Assembly: GCA_937941715.1 (NCBI GenBank) | Contig: CALDGX010000034.1 | Coordinates: forward strand, 1 to 23,423 | Direction: 5' to 3' | DNA from: an uncultured Chloracidobacterium sp. | Lineage (GTDB): Bacteria; Acidobacteriota; Blastocatellia; Pyrinomonadales; Pyrinomonadaceae | DNA: 23,423 nt | Shown here: piece after piece, positions 1 to 7,070 of the stretch | Numbering within the stretch: position 1 is the stretch's first letter | Layout of the letters: every line of letters starts with the position of its first letter | Program-made: the position numbers and the translations under genes | Notes under the pieces: model-generated | Databases searched by the model: none | What the model saw: the letters and a program-made list of their open reading frames with translations, nothing else | What the model was told of the DNA's origin: nothing

Positions 1-84
1 CTCTTCTTCATCTCGCCCAATAACCCCAACGGCGAAATACGCGTCGCCGGGCAAACAAGGAGGCTGCCGAACGTGGTAAAATAG
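1..84 (+). CDS. 3' end of an unidentified protein (partial)
   Basis: An open frame enters from the left edge and ends at a TAG at 82-84, giving 27 residues that end in RRLPNVVK. The stop lies 11 bases before the YitT start, so the two genes may be co-transcribed. The composition is protein-like, but too little remains to assign a family. It is called partial because the window cuts it. It could also be a chance open frame. Confidence 0.45.
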   Translation, partial: LFFISPNNPNGEIRVAGQTRRLPNVVK

Positions 85-95
85 GCTAAATCGAT

Positions 96-959
96 ATGAA
101 AAACTCTCTCATCGAGGCCAAGAGCTTCGTACTTATAACTCTGGGTATCTTCTCGGCGGCGTTCGGGCTCAAGGGCTTTTTGCTTTCAAGCCGCTTTATT
201 GACGGCGGCGTGACCGGCATATCGATGCTCGTGTCCGAGGTCACGGGCTGGCAGCTCGCCCCGCTCCTGCTGGTCTTCAATCTGCCGTTCATCGCGATCG
301 GCTTTCGTCAGATCGGCCGCAAATTCGCGATCAAAAGCTCGGCCGCCATCCTCGGCCTGGCGTTGGTGCTCCTGTTCGTCAAGTTTCCCGACGTGACGCC
401 CGACAAACTCCTGACGGCCGTCTTCGGCGGCCTTTTTATCGGTGCCGGCATCGGGCTTGCGATCCGCGGCGGGGCGGTACTCGACGGTACCGAAATAGCC
501 GCATTGCTCGTCAGCCGAAAGAGCCATCTGCTGCACGTCGGCGACGTGATCCTGATCTTGAACGTATTTATCTTCTTGGCGGCGGCGTTCTTCCTGGGCG
601 TCGAATCGGCGATGTATTCGATCCTGACCTATGTCGCGGCGTCAAAGACGATCGATTTTCTCATCCACGGCGTCGAGGAATACACCGCGATCACCATAAT
701 GTCGCCCCAAAATGAGGAGATCAAGCTCCAGATCATCGGCAAACTTAATCGCGGAGTTACAGTATTTAGCGGACGCGGCGGGATGGGGTCGATCGGTTTT
801 ACAGACAGCGATCAGCAGATATTGTATTGCGTGGTGACCCGCCTCGAGATCGGCAGTATCAAAACGCTCGTCAATGACATCGACCCGGACGCTTTTGTCG
901 TAACGCATTCGCTGTCGGACGTACAGGGAGGATTGATCAAACGGCCGGTGCTGCATTAG
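96..959 (+). CDS. YitT family membrane protein (DUF161 + DUF2179)
   Basis: The 287-residue product has an N-terminal block of about five hydrophobic segments between residues 10 and 195, including the glycine-rich stretch SRFIDGGVTGISML (residues 31-44) typical of YitT proteins. A soluble C-terminal domain follows at about residues 200-285 (EYTAITIMS, then GRGGMGS), matching the DUF2179 module found at the end of this family. YitT-type proteins are widespread inner-membrane proteins; their transported substrate is not established, so none is assigned. The ATG at 96 has only a weak upstream ribosome-binding sequence. The gene is convergent with the flavoprotein gene, with 18 bases between the stops. 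Confidence 0.9.
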   Translation: MKNSLIEAKSFVLITLGIFSAAFGLKGFLLSSRFIDGGVTGISMLVSEVTGWQLAPLLLVFNLPFIAIGFRQIGRKFAIKSSAAILGLALVLLFVKFPDVTPDKLLTAVFGGLFIGAGIGLAIRGGAVLDGTEIAALLVSRKSHLLHVGDVILILNVFIFLAAAFFLGVESAMYSILTYVAASKTIDFLIHGVEEYTAITIMSPQNEEIKLQIIGKLNRGVTVFSGRGGMGSIGFTDSDQQILYCVVTRLEIGSIKTLVNDIDPDAFVVTHSLSDVQGGLIKRPVLH

Positions 960-977
960 CCGGGCGAACGAGGCGAT

Positions 978-2156
978 CTACGCCCCGGAGCGGGTCGCCC
1001 GGGCCACGCCCGCGGTCAGTTTTGAGCTCAGGCTCAACGCCGTGATCAGCGACCCGGCCAAAAAGGGCACAAATGCCGCGTGCCGCAGCACCGAACACAC
1101 CCGCAACCGCCGGTCGAACTGTGCGGCGTACGAACGGCGGTATTCGGCGGCGAGACGGCTGAACCCGAGATCTTTGACAATCGAACCGACGATCGCGTCA
1201 GCCGCGATCTTTGCACTCTCAAGCGCGAGCAGCATACCGCTGCCGGTAAACGGGTCGATGAATGCCGCCGCGTCACCGACGGTGATCATGCCGCCGGCCG
1301 GCACAAGTTCGCCCCGGCCGAACCGCTCGATCGGCACCGCGAGCCAGGGCTTTGCCGCCGACGCCTCGCTCATTGCCGCAGCCGCCCGCCGATTGGTGAA
1401 TACGACCTCACGCATCAGCCGTTCGGGGTCGCTGCCGAACCTTTTCGCGTCGGCCGACGAGACGATAAAGCAGAGGTTTGACAGGCCGTCCTGAACGAGA
1501 TTGCAGCCGCCGTACCCACCGCGATATACATATATTTCACAGGTCGCCGGCAGCAGGTTGGCACCTTCCAGATGGGTCTTAAATGCAACGTGCGTGGCAG
1601 CCTTTCGGAGTGATCTGCCCGCTTCGAGCCGGCGTGCGAGGCTGCGTGTCCGGCCGGTCGCGTCGATCGTGATACGTGCCGCCGCTTCTGTTTCGCGGCC
1701 GCCGCTGCCTCTCAGCATTACGCCGATGACACCGCCCGTGCCGTCTTGCCGCAATCCCGCAACTGTCGTCTCTTCGCGGACATCGACGCCGCACGACCTT
1801 GCATGCTCGAGCAGGATCCGGTCCATTTCCGCTCGGCTCAGCCCGAGAGCGAGCGAGTCCCGTCCGCCGAACCAGGCACTGTCAACCGCGACACCGCGGC
1901 CGCGTTGTGCGAAGAATACGGTCTCTTTCAGGCTGGTCCCGCCGGCACAGGAAATGTCGTGGAGCACGCCGAGTTCTGAAAAATGCTTGAGGCACTCGGG
2001 CGAGATGAATTCGCCGCAGAGCTTTTCACGCGGAAAGGCCTTTTGCTCAACCAGCAGGACCGAAAGCCCGGCGTTGGCCAAACGGATCGCCAGGCTCGAT
2101 CCGGCCGGCCCGGCACCGGCGATCGCGACGTCATATTTTCGGCTCTCGTTCGTCAT
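978..2156 (-). CDS. FAD-dependent oxidoreductase, geranylgeranyl-reductase-like
   Basis: The predicted protein has 392 residues. An N-terminal Rossmann FAD-binding motif is visible (GAGPAG, residues 14-19), followed by FPREKLCGEF (residues 41-50), the cysteine-containing motif typical of geranylgeranyl-reductase-family flavoproteins. A C-terminal GDAAAFIDPFTGSGM motif fits the second FAD contact. Members reduce isoprenoid double bonds or hydroxylate/oxidise aromatic or polyketide substrates; which applies here is not visible. The frame is open a further 43 codons upstream, but that part overlaps the methyltransferase gene and has non-protein-like composition. The ATG at 2156, four bases after the methyltransferase stop, is the start. 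It is the last gene of the ketosynthase-methyltransferase-flavoprotein operon. Confidence 0.85.
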   Translation of the reverse strand: MTNESRKYDVAIAGAGPAGSSLAIRLANAGLSVLLVEQKAFPREKLCGEFISPECLKHFSELGVLHDISCAGGTSLKETVFFAQRGRGVAVDSAWFGGRDSLALGLSRAEMDRILLEHARSCGVDVREETTVAGLRQDGTGGVIGVMLRGSGGRETEAAARITIDATGRTRSLARRLEAGRSLRKAATHVAFKTHLEGANLLPATCEIYVYRGGYGGCNLVQDGLSNLCFIVSSADAKRFGSDPERLMREVVFTNRRAAAAMSEASAAKPWLAVPIERFGRGELVPAGGMITVGDAAAFIDPFTGSGMLLALESAKIAADAIVGSIVKDLGFSRLAAEYRRSYAAQFDRRLRVCSVLRHAAFVPFLAGSLITALSLSSKLTAGVARATRSGA

Positions 2157-2160
2157 TACT

Positions 2161-2850
2161 CTATTTTGCGGACAGGACCAGACGGTACGCGGCGGACCGC
2201 CGGACGCTGATATCGGTGAGGCCGGCCCGTTCGGCGAGGTCACGCATCTCACCGGGCGTGAAGCTCCGGAGTATCGACAGCGCACCGTCCTCGCGGGTAA
2301 ACCGCTGGAGGAAAAGGCGGCCGGCGGCGCGGTAAAAGTAATACGCCACAGGGCTGCGGTGCAGATCGACGACGTAGATGCCGCGGGCCGAGACGCGGTT
2401 CATTTCGCGAAGCAGGGCGACGGCGTTTTCGTCCGTCAAATGGTGCAGGAACAGCGAACAGTAGGCAAAATCAAAGCTGTTGTCGGCAAACGGCATCAGC
2501 AGAGCGTCACACTGAAGGGCTTCGATTACCCCGCGCTTCGATCCGCGATAGATGGCCCGAGCCGACTTCGGGTTTAGTTCGGCACCGACCAGAAATGCCT
2601 TACGGCGGCCGAGCCAGCGGCGAACCGCCCTCAGCAATTCGCCCGAACCGGCACCGATATCGAGTATCCTGACAGTACCGGGAACGTCGCGGGCGTCACG
2701 CAATAACATCGGCCGAAGTGCCCGCATTTCGCCAAACACGCGGTGAATGATACGCATTTCGCGGTGCCAGCGGGCATATTCCCCGGGAGTGTAATCACCG
2801 GTGTCGAGGCGTTCGAGCTTGGTGCTGCGGCTTTGAAAACGGCTGAACAT
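2161..2850 (-). CDS. Class I SAM-dependent methyltransferase
   Basis: The 229-residue protein carries motif I, ILDIGAGSGELL (residues 62-73), for S-adenosylmethionine binding. A later DALLMPFADNSFDFAYCS segment and LFLHHL follow, as in the methyltransferase-11/25 fold. The start at 2850 is chosen because it lies four bases after the ketosynthase stop (2855) and gives a normal-length protein; the longer open frame up to 3165 runs through ketosynthase coding sequence. The operon position suggests O-, C- or N-methylation of the product made with the adjacent ketosynthase and flavoprotein. The C-terminal region (residues about 165-190) is rich in aromatic and basic residues, perhaps for a lipophilic substrate (inference). 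Confidence 0.85.
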   Translation of the reverse strand: MFSRFQSRSTKLERLDTGDYTPGEYARWHREMRIIHRVFGEMRALRPMLLRDARDVPGTVRILDIGAGSGELLRAVRRWLGRRKAFLVGAELNPKSARAIYRGSKRGVIEALQCDALLMPFADNSFDFAYCSLFLHHLTDENAVALLREMNRVSARGIYVVDLHRSPVAYYFYRAAGRLFLQRFTREDGALSILRSFTPGEMRDLAERAGLTDISVRRSAAYRLVLSAK

Positions 2851-2854
2851 AGTG

Positions 2855-4123
2855 TTACTGCACCTTTTCGAGGACGATGGCACTGTTCTTTGACCCGAAA
2901 CCGATGCAGTTGCACAACGCGGTACTGACCTCGGCACGGCGGGCGACGTTCGGCACGTAGTCAAGGTCGCATTCCGGGTCGGCATTGTCGAGATTGATCG
3001 TCGGGGGAATGACGCCGGTCGTAATCGCACACAATGCGGCCGCGATCCCGGCGGCACCGCTCGCACCCTGCGGATGCCCGACCTGCGATTTGGTCGCGGA
3101 CATCGGTATTTGGTATGCGTGCCCGCCGAGAGCGAGTTTGACGGCGGCGGTCTCGATGCGGTCATTCAGAAGGGTCGATGTACCGTGCAAATTGACATAG
3201 TCAACGGCCTCGGCCCGCAGGCCGGCGTCGTCGAGGGCCATCGTCATCGCCCTTGCCGGTTCGATGCCCGAATCGTCGAGCCTGACGCGGTGATACGCGT
3301 CGCACGTGGCTCCATAGCCGGTGACCTCGGCGTAGATCTTTGAATTGCGGGCGATGGCCGACTCGAGGTGTTCGAGGATGAACATATACGAGCCCTCGGC
3401 GGCGACTATGCCCGAACGCGCGGCGTCAAACGGCCTCGATGCCCGGTGCGGCTCGTCGTTCCAATCGCGTGTGACGACCGTCATCAGGTCAAATCCGGCC
3501 ATGATGCCCGGTGCGATCGGTGCGTCGACGCCGCCCGTGATCATTATGTCCTGACGGCCGAGCGCGATATGCTGGGCGGCATAAAATACCGCGTCGGTCG
3601 AGCTCGTACACCCGGTCGAGACCACGTGCGACAGCCCGCGGAGCCCGAGCGCCATCGATATCTCGGACGACAGGCCGCCGTGGGTCGAGGACGGTATCGT
3701 GTAAACGCTGGCCTTGGTCTTCGGGCCGTTGTACCAGTAGGAATATTGGCGTTCGGTAAAGGCGAGCCCGCCGCCGCCGGTACCGATCTCGACACCGATC
3801 CTTCGCCGGTCGTCGAGCGTCATTTCTGCCGTGTCGATTCCGGCGTCAACTACCGCTTCGCGGGCCGCCGCAAGGGCGAGCGGTACGGTTCGGGCGACAT
3901 GTTTGCGGTCCTTTGGGTTGAGCTGGGCTTCCCAGTCAAAATCGGGAACCTCGCCCGCGATCTGAACGGCGTGCCCGGCCGGGTCAAAGCTCTGAATACG
4001 CCTGATGCCACTCACACCGGCCTCAAGCGAGGCCCAAAATCGTTCGCGTCCGATACCGACCGGCGTAACGCAGCCGACGCCCGTTATAACGACTCGGCGC
4101 GGACGTGAAAAGTTATTGAGCAT
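2855..4123 (-). CDS. Beta-ketoacyl synthase, FabF / type II PKS KS-alpha-like
   Basis: The 422-residue condensing enzyme has a complete Cys-His-His set: Cys172 in VSTGCTSSTDAV, His313 in NLHGTSTLLND, and His350 in SATKSQVGHPQGASG with Lys345. The GCTSS active-site context, NDRIETAAVK and the C-terminal NADPECDLDYVPN resemble ketosynthase-alpha of aromatic type II polyketide systems more than housekeeping FabF (which has a TACATG-type site). It should catalyse decarboxylative Claisen condensation on an acyl carrier protein. No chain-length factor or ACP gene is in the window. The start at 4123 is supported by AAGGGGA about 11 bases upstream; the longer frame to 4201 adds 26 unconvincing residues. 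First gene of a three-gene operon, divergent from tpiA. Confidence 0.9.
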   Translation of the reverse strand: MLNNFSRPRRVVITGVGCVTPVGIGRERFWASLEAGVSGIRRIQSFDPAGHAVQIAGEVPDFDWEAQLNPKDRKHVARTVPLALAAAREAVVDAGIDTAEMTLDDRRRIGVEIGTGGGGLAFTERQYSYWYNGPKTKASVYTIPSSTHGGLSSEISMALGLRGLSHVVSTGCTSSTDAVFYAAQHIALGRQDIMITGGVDAPIAPGIMAGFDLMTVVTRDWNDEPHRASRPFDAARSGIVAAEGSYMFILEHLESAIARNSKIYAEVTGYGATCDAYHRVRLDDSGIEPARAMTMALDDAGLRAEAVDYVNLHGTSTLLNDRIETAAVKLALGGHAYQIPMSATKSQVGHPQGASGAAGIAAALCAITTGVIPPTINLDNADPECDLDYVPNVARRAEVSTALCNCIGFGSKNSAIVLEKVQ

Positions 4124-4142
4124 TCGGCGAAGTCCCCTTGTT

Positions 4143-4159
4143 CTATCGTTTGAGGATAG
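4143..4159. other. Small inverted repeat in the ketosynthase/tpiA divergent region
   Basis: CTATC and GATAG pair across a 7-base spacer in the roughly 97-base gap between the divergent ketosynthase and tpiA starts. This gap must hold both promoters, but no clear -35/-10 pair stands out. The repeat could be an operator or chance; five base pairs is weak evidence. Confidence 0.2.
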
Positions 4160-4220
4160 CACGCGGCGGCTCGTTCGACACGGTTTCGCCAACGGCATCA
4201 TATTTTGTTAACTTATTTGT

Positions 4221-4976
4221 ATGAGAAAGCCCGTCATTGCCGGAAATTGGAAAATGTATAAAACGCTCGGGGACGCCGTAAATACCGCACTCGAGCTAAA
4301 GCCCCTGGTCGCCAACGCGAATCACTGTGAGGTCGTGATCGCACCCGTATTTACCGCACTCAAGACGGTCGCCGACCGCCTCGAAGGGTCGAATATCCGC
4401 ATTGCCGGCCAGGACTGTGCCGTACAGAACGATTTTGGGGCGCACACTGGCGAGATCGCCCCCGCTATGCTCAAGGACGTCGGCTGTTCGCACGTCATTA
4501 TCGGCCACTCCGAGCGGCGGCAGTTCTACGGCGAGACCGATGCTTCGGTCAACCAAAAGACGCGTGCCGCCATCGCGGCCAACCTGATCGCGATCGTCTG
4601 TGTCGGTGAAATGCTGGCCGAAAGGGAAGCGGGCAATGCGGAGAACGTGGTCAAAGGGCAATTGATAAAGGGCTTAGACGGTTTGACAGTCGCCGATATG
4701 GAACGTATCATTATCGCTTACGAGCCTGTCTGGGCAATTGGTACGGGTAAAACCGCCACGCCCGAACAGGCTCAAGAAATGCACGGCCATATCCGCCGCA
4801 CCGTCGCTGAAACGCACGGTGAGAGCGTCGCACAAAGCGTGCGGATACTTTACGGCGGTTCGGTCAAACCGGACAACATCGCGACATTGATGTCGCAAAC
4901 GGACGTTGACGGTGCATTGGTCGGCGGAGCGAGCCTCGAGGCTGTCAGTTTTTCGCAGATCGTGAATTATAAATAG
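4221..4976 (+). CDS. tpiA: Triosephosphate isomerase
   Basis: The 251-residue protein interconverts dihydroxyacetone phosphate and glyceraldehyde 3-phosphate in glycolysis and gluconeogenesis. All catalytic residues are visible: Asn9 and Lys11 in GNWKMYK, His96 in IIGHSERR, and Glu168 in AYEPVWAIGTG. The phosphate-binding loop (AIGTGKTA, then YGGSVKPDN and GALVGGASL) is intact. Length is normal for the family. The ATG at 4221 aligns with the usual N-terminus. secG begins 13 bases after the stop, so tpiA-secG is probably one transcript. Confidence 0.98.
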   Translation: MRKPVIAGNWKMYKTLGDAVNTALELKPLVANANHCEVVIAPVFTALKTVADRLEGSNIRIAGQDCAVQNDFGAHTGEIAPAMLKDVGCSHVIIGHSERRQFYGETDASVNQKTRAAIAANLIAIVCVGEMLAEREAGNAENVVKGQLIKGLDGLTVADMERIIIAYEPVWAIGTGKTATPEQAQEMHGHIRRTVAETHGESVAQSVRILYGGSVKPDNIATLMSQTDVDGALVGGASLEAVSFSQIVNYK

Positions 4977-4989
4977 GTGGTTCAATAAG

Positions 4990-5409
4990 TTGGAATACGT
5001 TCTCTACTTCATATTTTTTCTCTCGTGCATCGTGCTTATAGCCGCTGTGCTTTTGCAGCCGGGTAAGACCGATGCCGGAGCATTGTTTACGAGCAACGTT
5101 TCGAGTTCGGCGTTCGCACCCCGCGGCACCGCGACCGTTTTGTCCAAAGTGACGATCACCGCGGCGATCTTGTTCATGGTCTCGGCCCTGCTCTTGTCGA
5201 TGCCCGCATTGACCGGCAATGTCTCGGTCCTGTCGAGCAACCCCGACGCACCGGCGGCAAACACCGCTAACCCGGCGGTCGAAGCAAACACGAACACTGC
5301 GGCACCGGCAGCGGCAACCGACGCTAACACCACGGCACCGGCTGCCAACGCTCCGGCGGCGAATGCTCCGGCACCCGCGGCAAACGCTCCGGCACCGGCG
5401 AATAAGTAG
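4990..5409 (+). CDS. secG: Preprotein translocase subunit SecG
   Basis: SecG is the small inner-membrane subunit of the SecYEG channel. The 139-residue product has two hydrophobic segments (about residues 2-22 and 50-72) joined by the family loop LLQPGKTDAGALF. It starts at a TTG codon, preceded by AGGTGG about nine bases upstream; no ATG gives the expected N-terminus. The C-terminal half (about residues 75-139) is a low-complexity Ala/Pro/Asn/Thr tail with repeated ANAPA units. Such tails are common in SecG and probably unstructured. It follows tpiA and precedes tRNA-Leu. Confidence 0.93.
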   Translation: MEYVLYFIFFLSCIVLIAAVLLQPGKTDAGALFTSNVSSSAFAPRGTATVLSKVTITAAILFMVSALLLSMPALTGNVSVLSSNPDAPAANTANPAVEANTNTAAPAAATDANTTAPAANAPAANAPAPAANAPAPANK

Positions 5410-5424
5410 TTTTTTGAAAAGTTT

Positions 5425-5509
5425 GCTCAGGTGGCGTAATTGGTAGCCGCGCACGTTTGAGGGGCGTGTGGAGCGATCCGTGCGGGTTCGAGTCCCGCCC
5501 TGAGCACCA
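5425..5509 (+). tRNA. tRNA-Leu (anticodon GAG)
   Basis: A complete 85-base type II (long variable arm) tRNA. The acceptor GCTCAGG (5425-5431) pairs with CCTGAGC (5499-5505). The D-stem is GCG/CGC around AATTGGTAG. The anticodon stem is CACGT/GCGTG with loop TTGAGGG and anticodon GAG at 5459-5461. The variable arm has a GGA/TCC stem, and the T-arm is GCGGG-TTCGAGT-CCCGC. CCA is encoded at 5507-5509. GAG with a long variable arm identifies a leucine tRNA reading CUC/CUU. It starts 15 bases after the secG stop and probably lies on the same transcript. Confidence 0.97.
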
Positions 5510-5519
5510 TCATTAAAGA

Positions 5520-5546
5520 AAAAGACGGGAATCGATCCCGTCTTTT
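5520..5546. terminator. Bidirectional rho-independent terminator
   Basis: A perfect 11-bp stem, AAAAGACGGGA (5520-5530) with TCCCGTCTTTT (5536-5546), closes on a 5-base loop. The flanking A and T tracts let it work on both strands. It ends the tpiA-secG-tRNA transcript from the left and the arginine operon (argB stop at 5601) from the right. Confidence 0.9.
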
Positions 5547-5600
5547 CTCGGCTGCGGGTGTTGCACATCTGCAACACTGTCGTATAGTCAATGCCGTGCG

Positions 5601-6491
5601 TTACTCCTTGACGATCATCGTTCCGGTGCCGGAGTCGGTAAATACCTCAGCGAGAATGGCGTTGCGTACGGTGCCGCTGACGATGTGAGCGGAGTTGACG
5701 CCGCGTCCGACCAGATCGATCATGCTTTCGAGTTTGGGTATCATGCCGCCGGTCGCGCGACCCGATTCGATCAGGTGCCGGGCGTCTGACGATGTGATCT
5801 TTGACAATTTAGTGTTCGGATCGTTTTCTTCCAAATAGATGCCGTTGACGTCCGTCAGCAGGATCAGCTTTTCAGCCGCGAGTTTGACGGCGATCTCGGT
5901 CGCGATCGTGTCGGCGTTGATATTAAAAACGCGGCCGTCGTCATCGGCACCGAGCGAGGAAATGATCGGCAAATAGCCGCTATCCAGGAGGGTGTTGATC
6001 AGCGAAGCATCGATCTCGACGACGTCGCCGACATGGCCGAAATCGATCGATTCGGTCGTGCCGGTCTCGCGGTTGAGGACGTCCTTCGGCGGACGTTTAA
6101 CGGCCTTGACCACGCCGCCGTCGATGCCCGAAAGGCCCACGGCGTGTATCCCGCGGCGCCTGAATTGGGCAAGGATCTCGGTGTTTATCTTGCCGCGAAA
6201 GATCATTTTCGCCAGATCCAGGGTCTCGTCGTCAGTCACACGCCGGCCGCCGATGACGGTCTGAACGACGCCGAGCCGCTCGGCGAGTTCATTGAGCTGT
6301 TTGCCGCCGCCATGGATCACACATACGCGTATCCCGACCTGATGCAGCAGAGCAAGCTCCTCGGCGAGCGAGGCGAGATTCGCCTTATCCTCGGTGACCT
6401 TGCCTGAAAATTTGACGACAAACGTCTTGCCCTGAAATTTCTGGATATACGGCAGCGATTCGCGTAAAAGATCTAGTGTTTCCTGTTCCAT
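5601..6491 (-). CDS. argB: Acetylglutamate (N-acylglutamate) kinase
   Basis: The 296-residue amino-acid-kinase-fold protein phosphorylates N-acetyl- (or N-succinyl-) glutamate in the second step of acylated arginine synthesis. Visible motifs are VVKFSGKV (residues 25-32, ATP-phosphate lysine K27), the HGGGK loop (residues 60-64), GGRRVTD (81-87, substrate arginine), FNINADTIA (189-197) and KLILLTDVNGIYL (208-220). The first glycine of the usual K-x-G-G motif is replaced by Ser29. It is the last gene of the arginine operon, 16 bases after the secreted 177-residue protein, and is followed by a strong terminator. Confidence 0.95.
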   Translation of the reverse strand: MEQETLDLLRESLPYIQKFQGKTFVVKFSGKVTEDKANLASLAEELALLHQVGIRVCVIHGGGKQLNELAERLGVVQTVIGGRRVTDDETLDLAKMIFRGKINTEILAQFRRRGIHAVGLSGIDGGVVKAVKRPPKDVLNRETGTTESIDFGHVGDVVEIDASLINTLLDSGYLPIISSLGADDDGRVFNINADTIATEIAVKLAAEKLILLTDVNGIYLEENDPNTKLSKITSSDARHLIESGRATGGMIPKLESMIDLVGRGVNSAHIVSGTVRNAILAEVFTDSGTGTMIVKE

Positions 6492-6507
6492 AGTTGAATA
6501 GTATGAA

Positions 6508-7041
6508 CTAACGCATCCGTGTCAGCAGGACATTCTCCCGTCTTGAGCATCCGCCCAGATGGGCTTCGAGCAGATAAACCGGTTCATAGTTGTCCGCGGT
6601 TATTTCGAGCAGATACGGGTCGTCATTGGTCTCGCGTGTTGCGAACGTGACCTCGCCGAACTCGATCGGCCCGGCGAGTTCGGGTTTGTAATGCGGGTCG
6701 GACGCATCGATAGTGCGAAACTGTTTGGCGTCATAACCCGCCAGCACACGGGCCGCCTTTTCCGGGTCGACCGTGATCGACTTGATGAACCAGAAGCGGC
6801 CTGAATGTCGTTTTCCCTCGCCGATCACGTATTCAGACAGAAACTCGGCCGTTTTTTCGTAATCGTCCTTGTATTTTTCAGGCCCGACCGAGTAAAGCCG
6901 GTAACGCAGCCCGACCGCGGTCAGGTCGTTGCGGACAAAAACGGATACCGTTTTTCGACCGCCGCCGCAGACCTGGGCTGCGATCGTACCGCAAAATGCC
7001 GCCGTTAACAGAAATATGCAGATCGCTTGCTTCATAGTCAT
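6508..7041 (-). CDS. Secreted protein of unknown function in the arginine operon
   Basis: The 177-residue product begins with a typical Sec signal peptide (MKQAICIFLLTAAFCGTIAA from residue 3, likely cleaved before QVCGGG). The mature part is soluble, with many aromatic and charged residues and two Cys near the ends (in VCGGG and GGCSRR) that could pair. No known domain is recognised. Two ATGs, at 7041 and 7035, are possible starts; neither has a clear ribosome-binding sequence. It lies 29 bases after the transcarbamylase gene and 16 bases before argB on the same strand. It is probably co-transcribed with them, although an exported protein has no obvious role in arginine synthesis. Confidence 0.75.
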   Translation of the reverse strand: MTMKQAICIFLLTAAFCGTIAAQVCGGGRKTVSVFVRNDLTAVGLRYRLYSVGPEKYKDDYEKTAEFLSEYVIGEGKRHSGRFWFIKSITVDPEKAARVLAGYDAKQFRTIDASDPHYKPELAGPIEFGEVTFATRETNDDPYLLEITADNYEPVYLLEAHLGGCSRRENVLLTRMR

Positions 7042-7070
7042 AGAATGCGCGGACGAACCGGATTTTGCGC

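Noticed and set aside
2157..2285. 43-residue N-terminal extension of the flavoprotein
   Set aside because: It overlaps the methyltransferase coding end; the ATG at 2156 directly precedes the Rossmann motif and fits operon spacing.
1501..2577. 358-codon plus-strand open frame
   Set aside because: It is antisense to the flavoprotein and methyltransferase genes, which have clear motifs; high GC keeps the opposite frame open.
2851..3165. 105-residue N-terminal extension of the methyltransferase
   Set aside because: It lies inside ketosynthase coding sequence and is Pro/Arg/Ser-rich as expected for a shadow frame.
5275..5406. Repeats in the secG tail as a possible phase-variable tract
   Set aside because: The repeated units are degenerate at DNA level and encode a tail common in SecG; there is no simple tandem run prone to slippage.
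4945..5577. Long minus-strand open frame rich in Arg, Cys and Ser over secG and the tRNA
   Set aside because: It is the antisense of the Ala/Pro/Asn tail of secG and runs through a tRNA gene; its composition is not protein-like.
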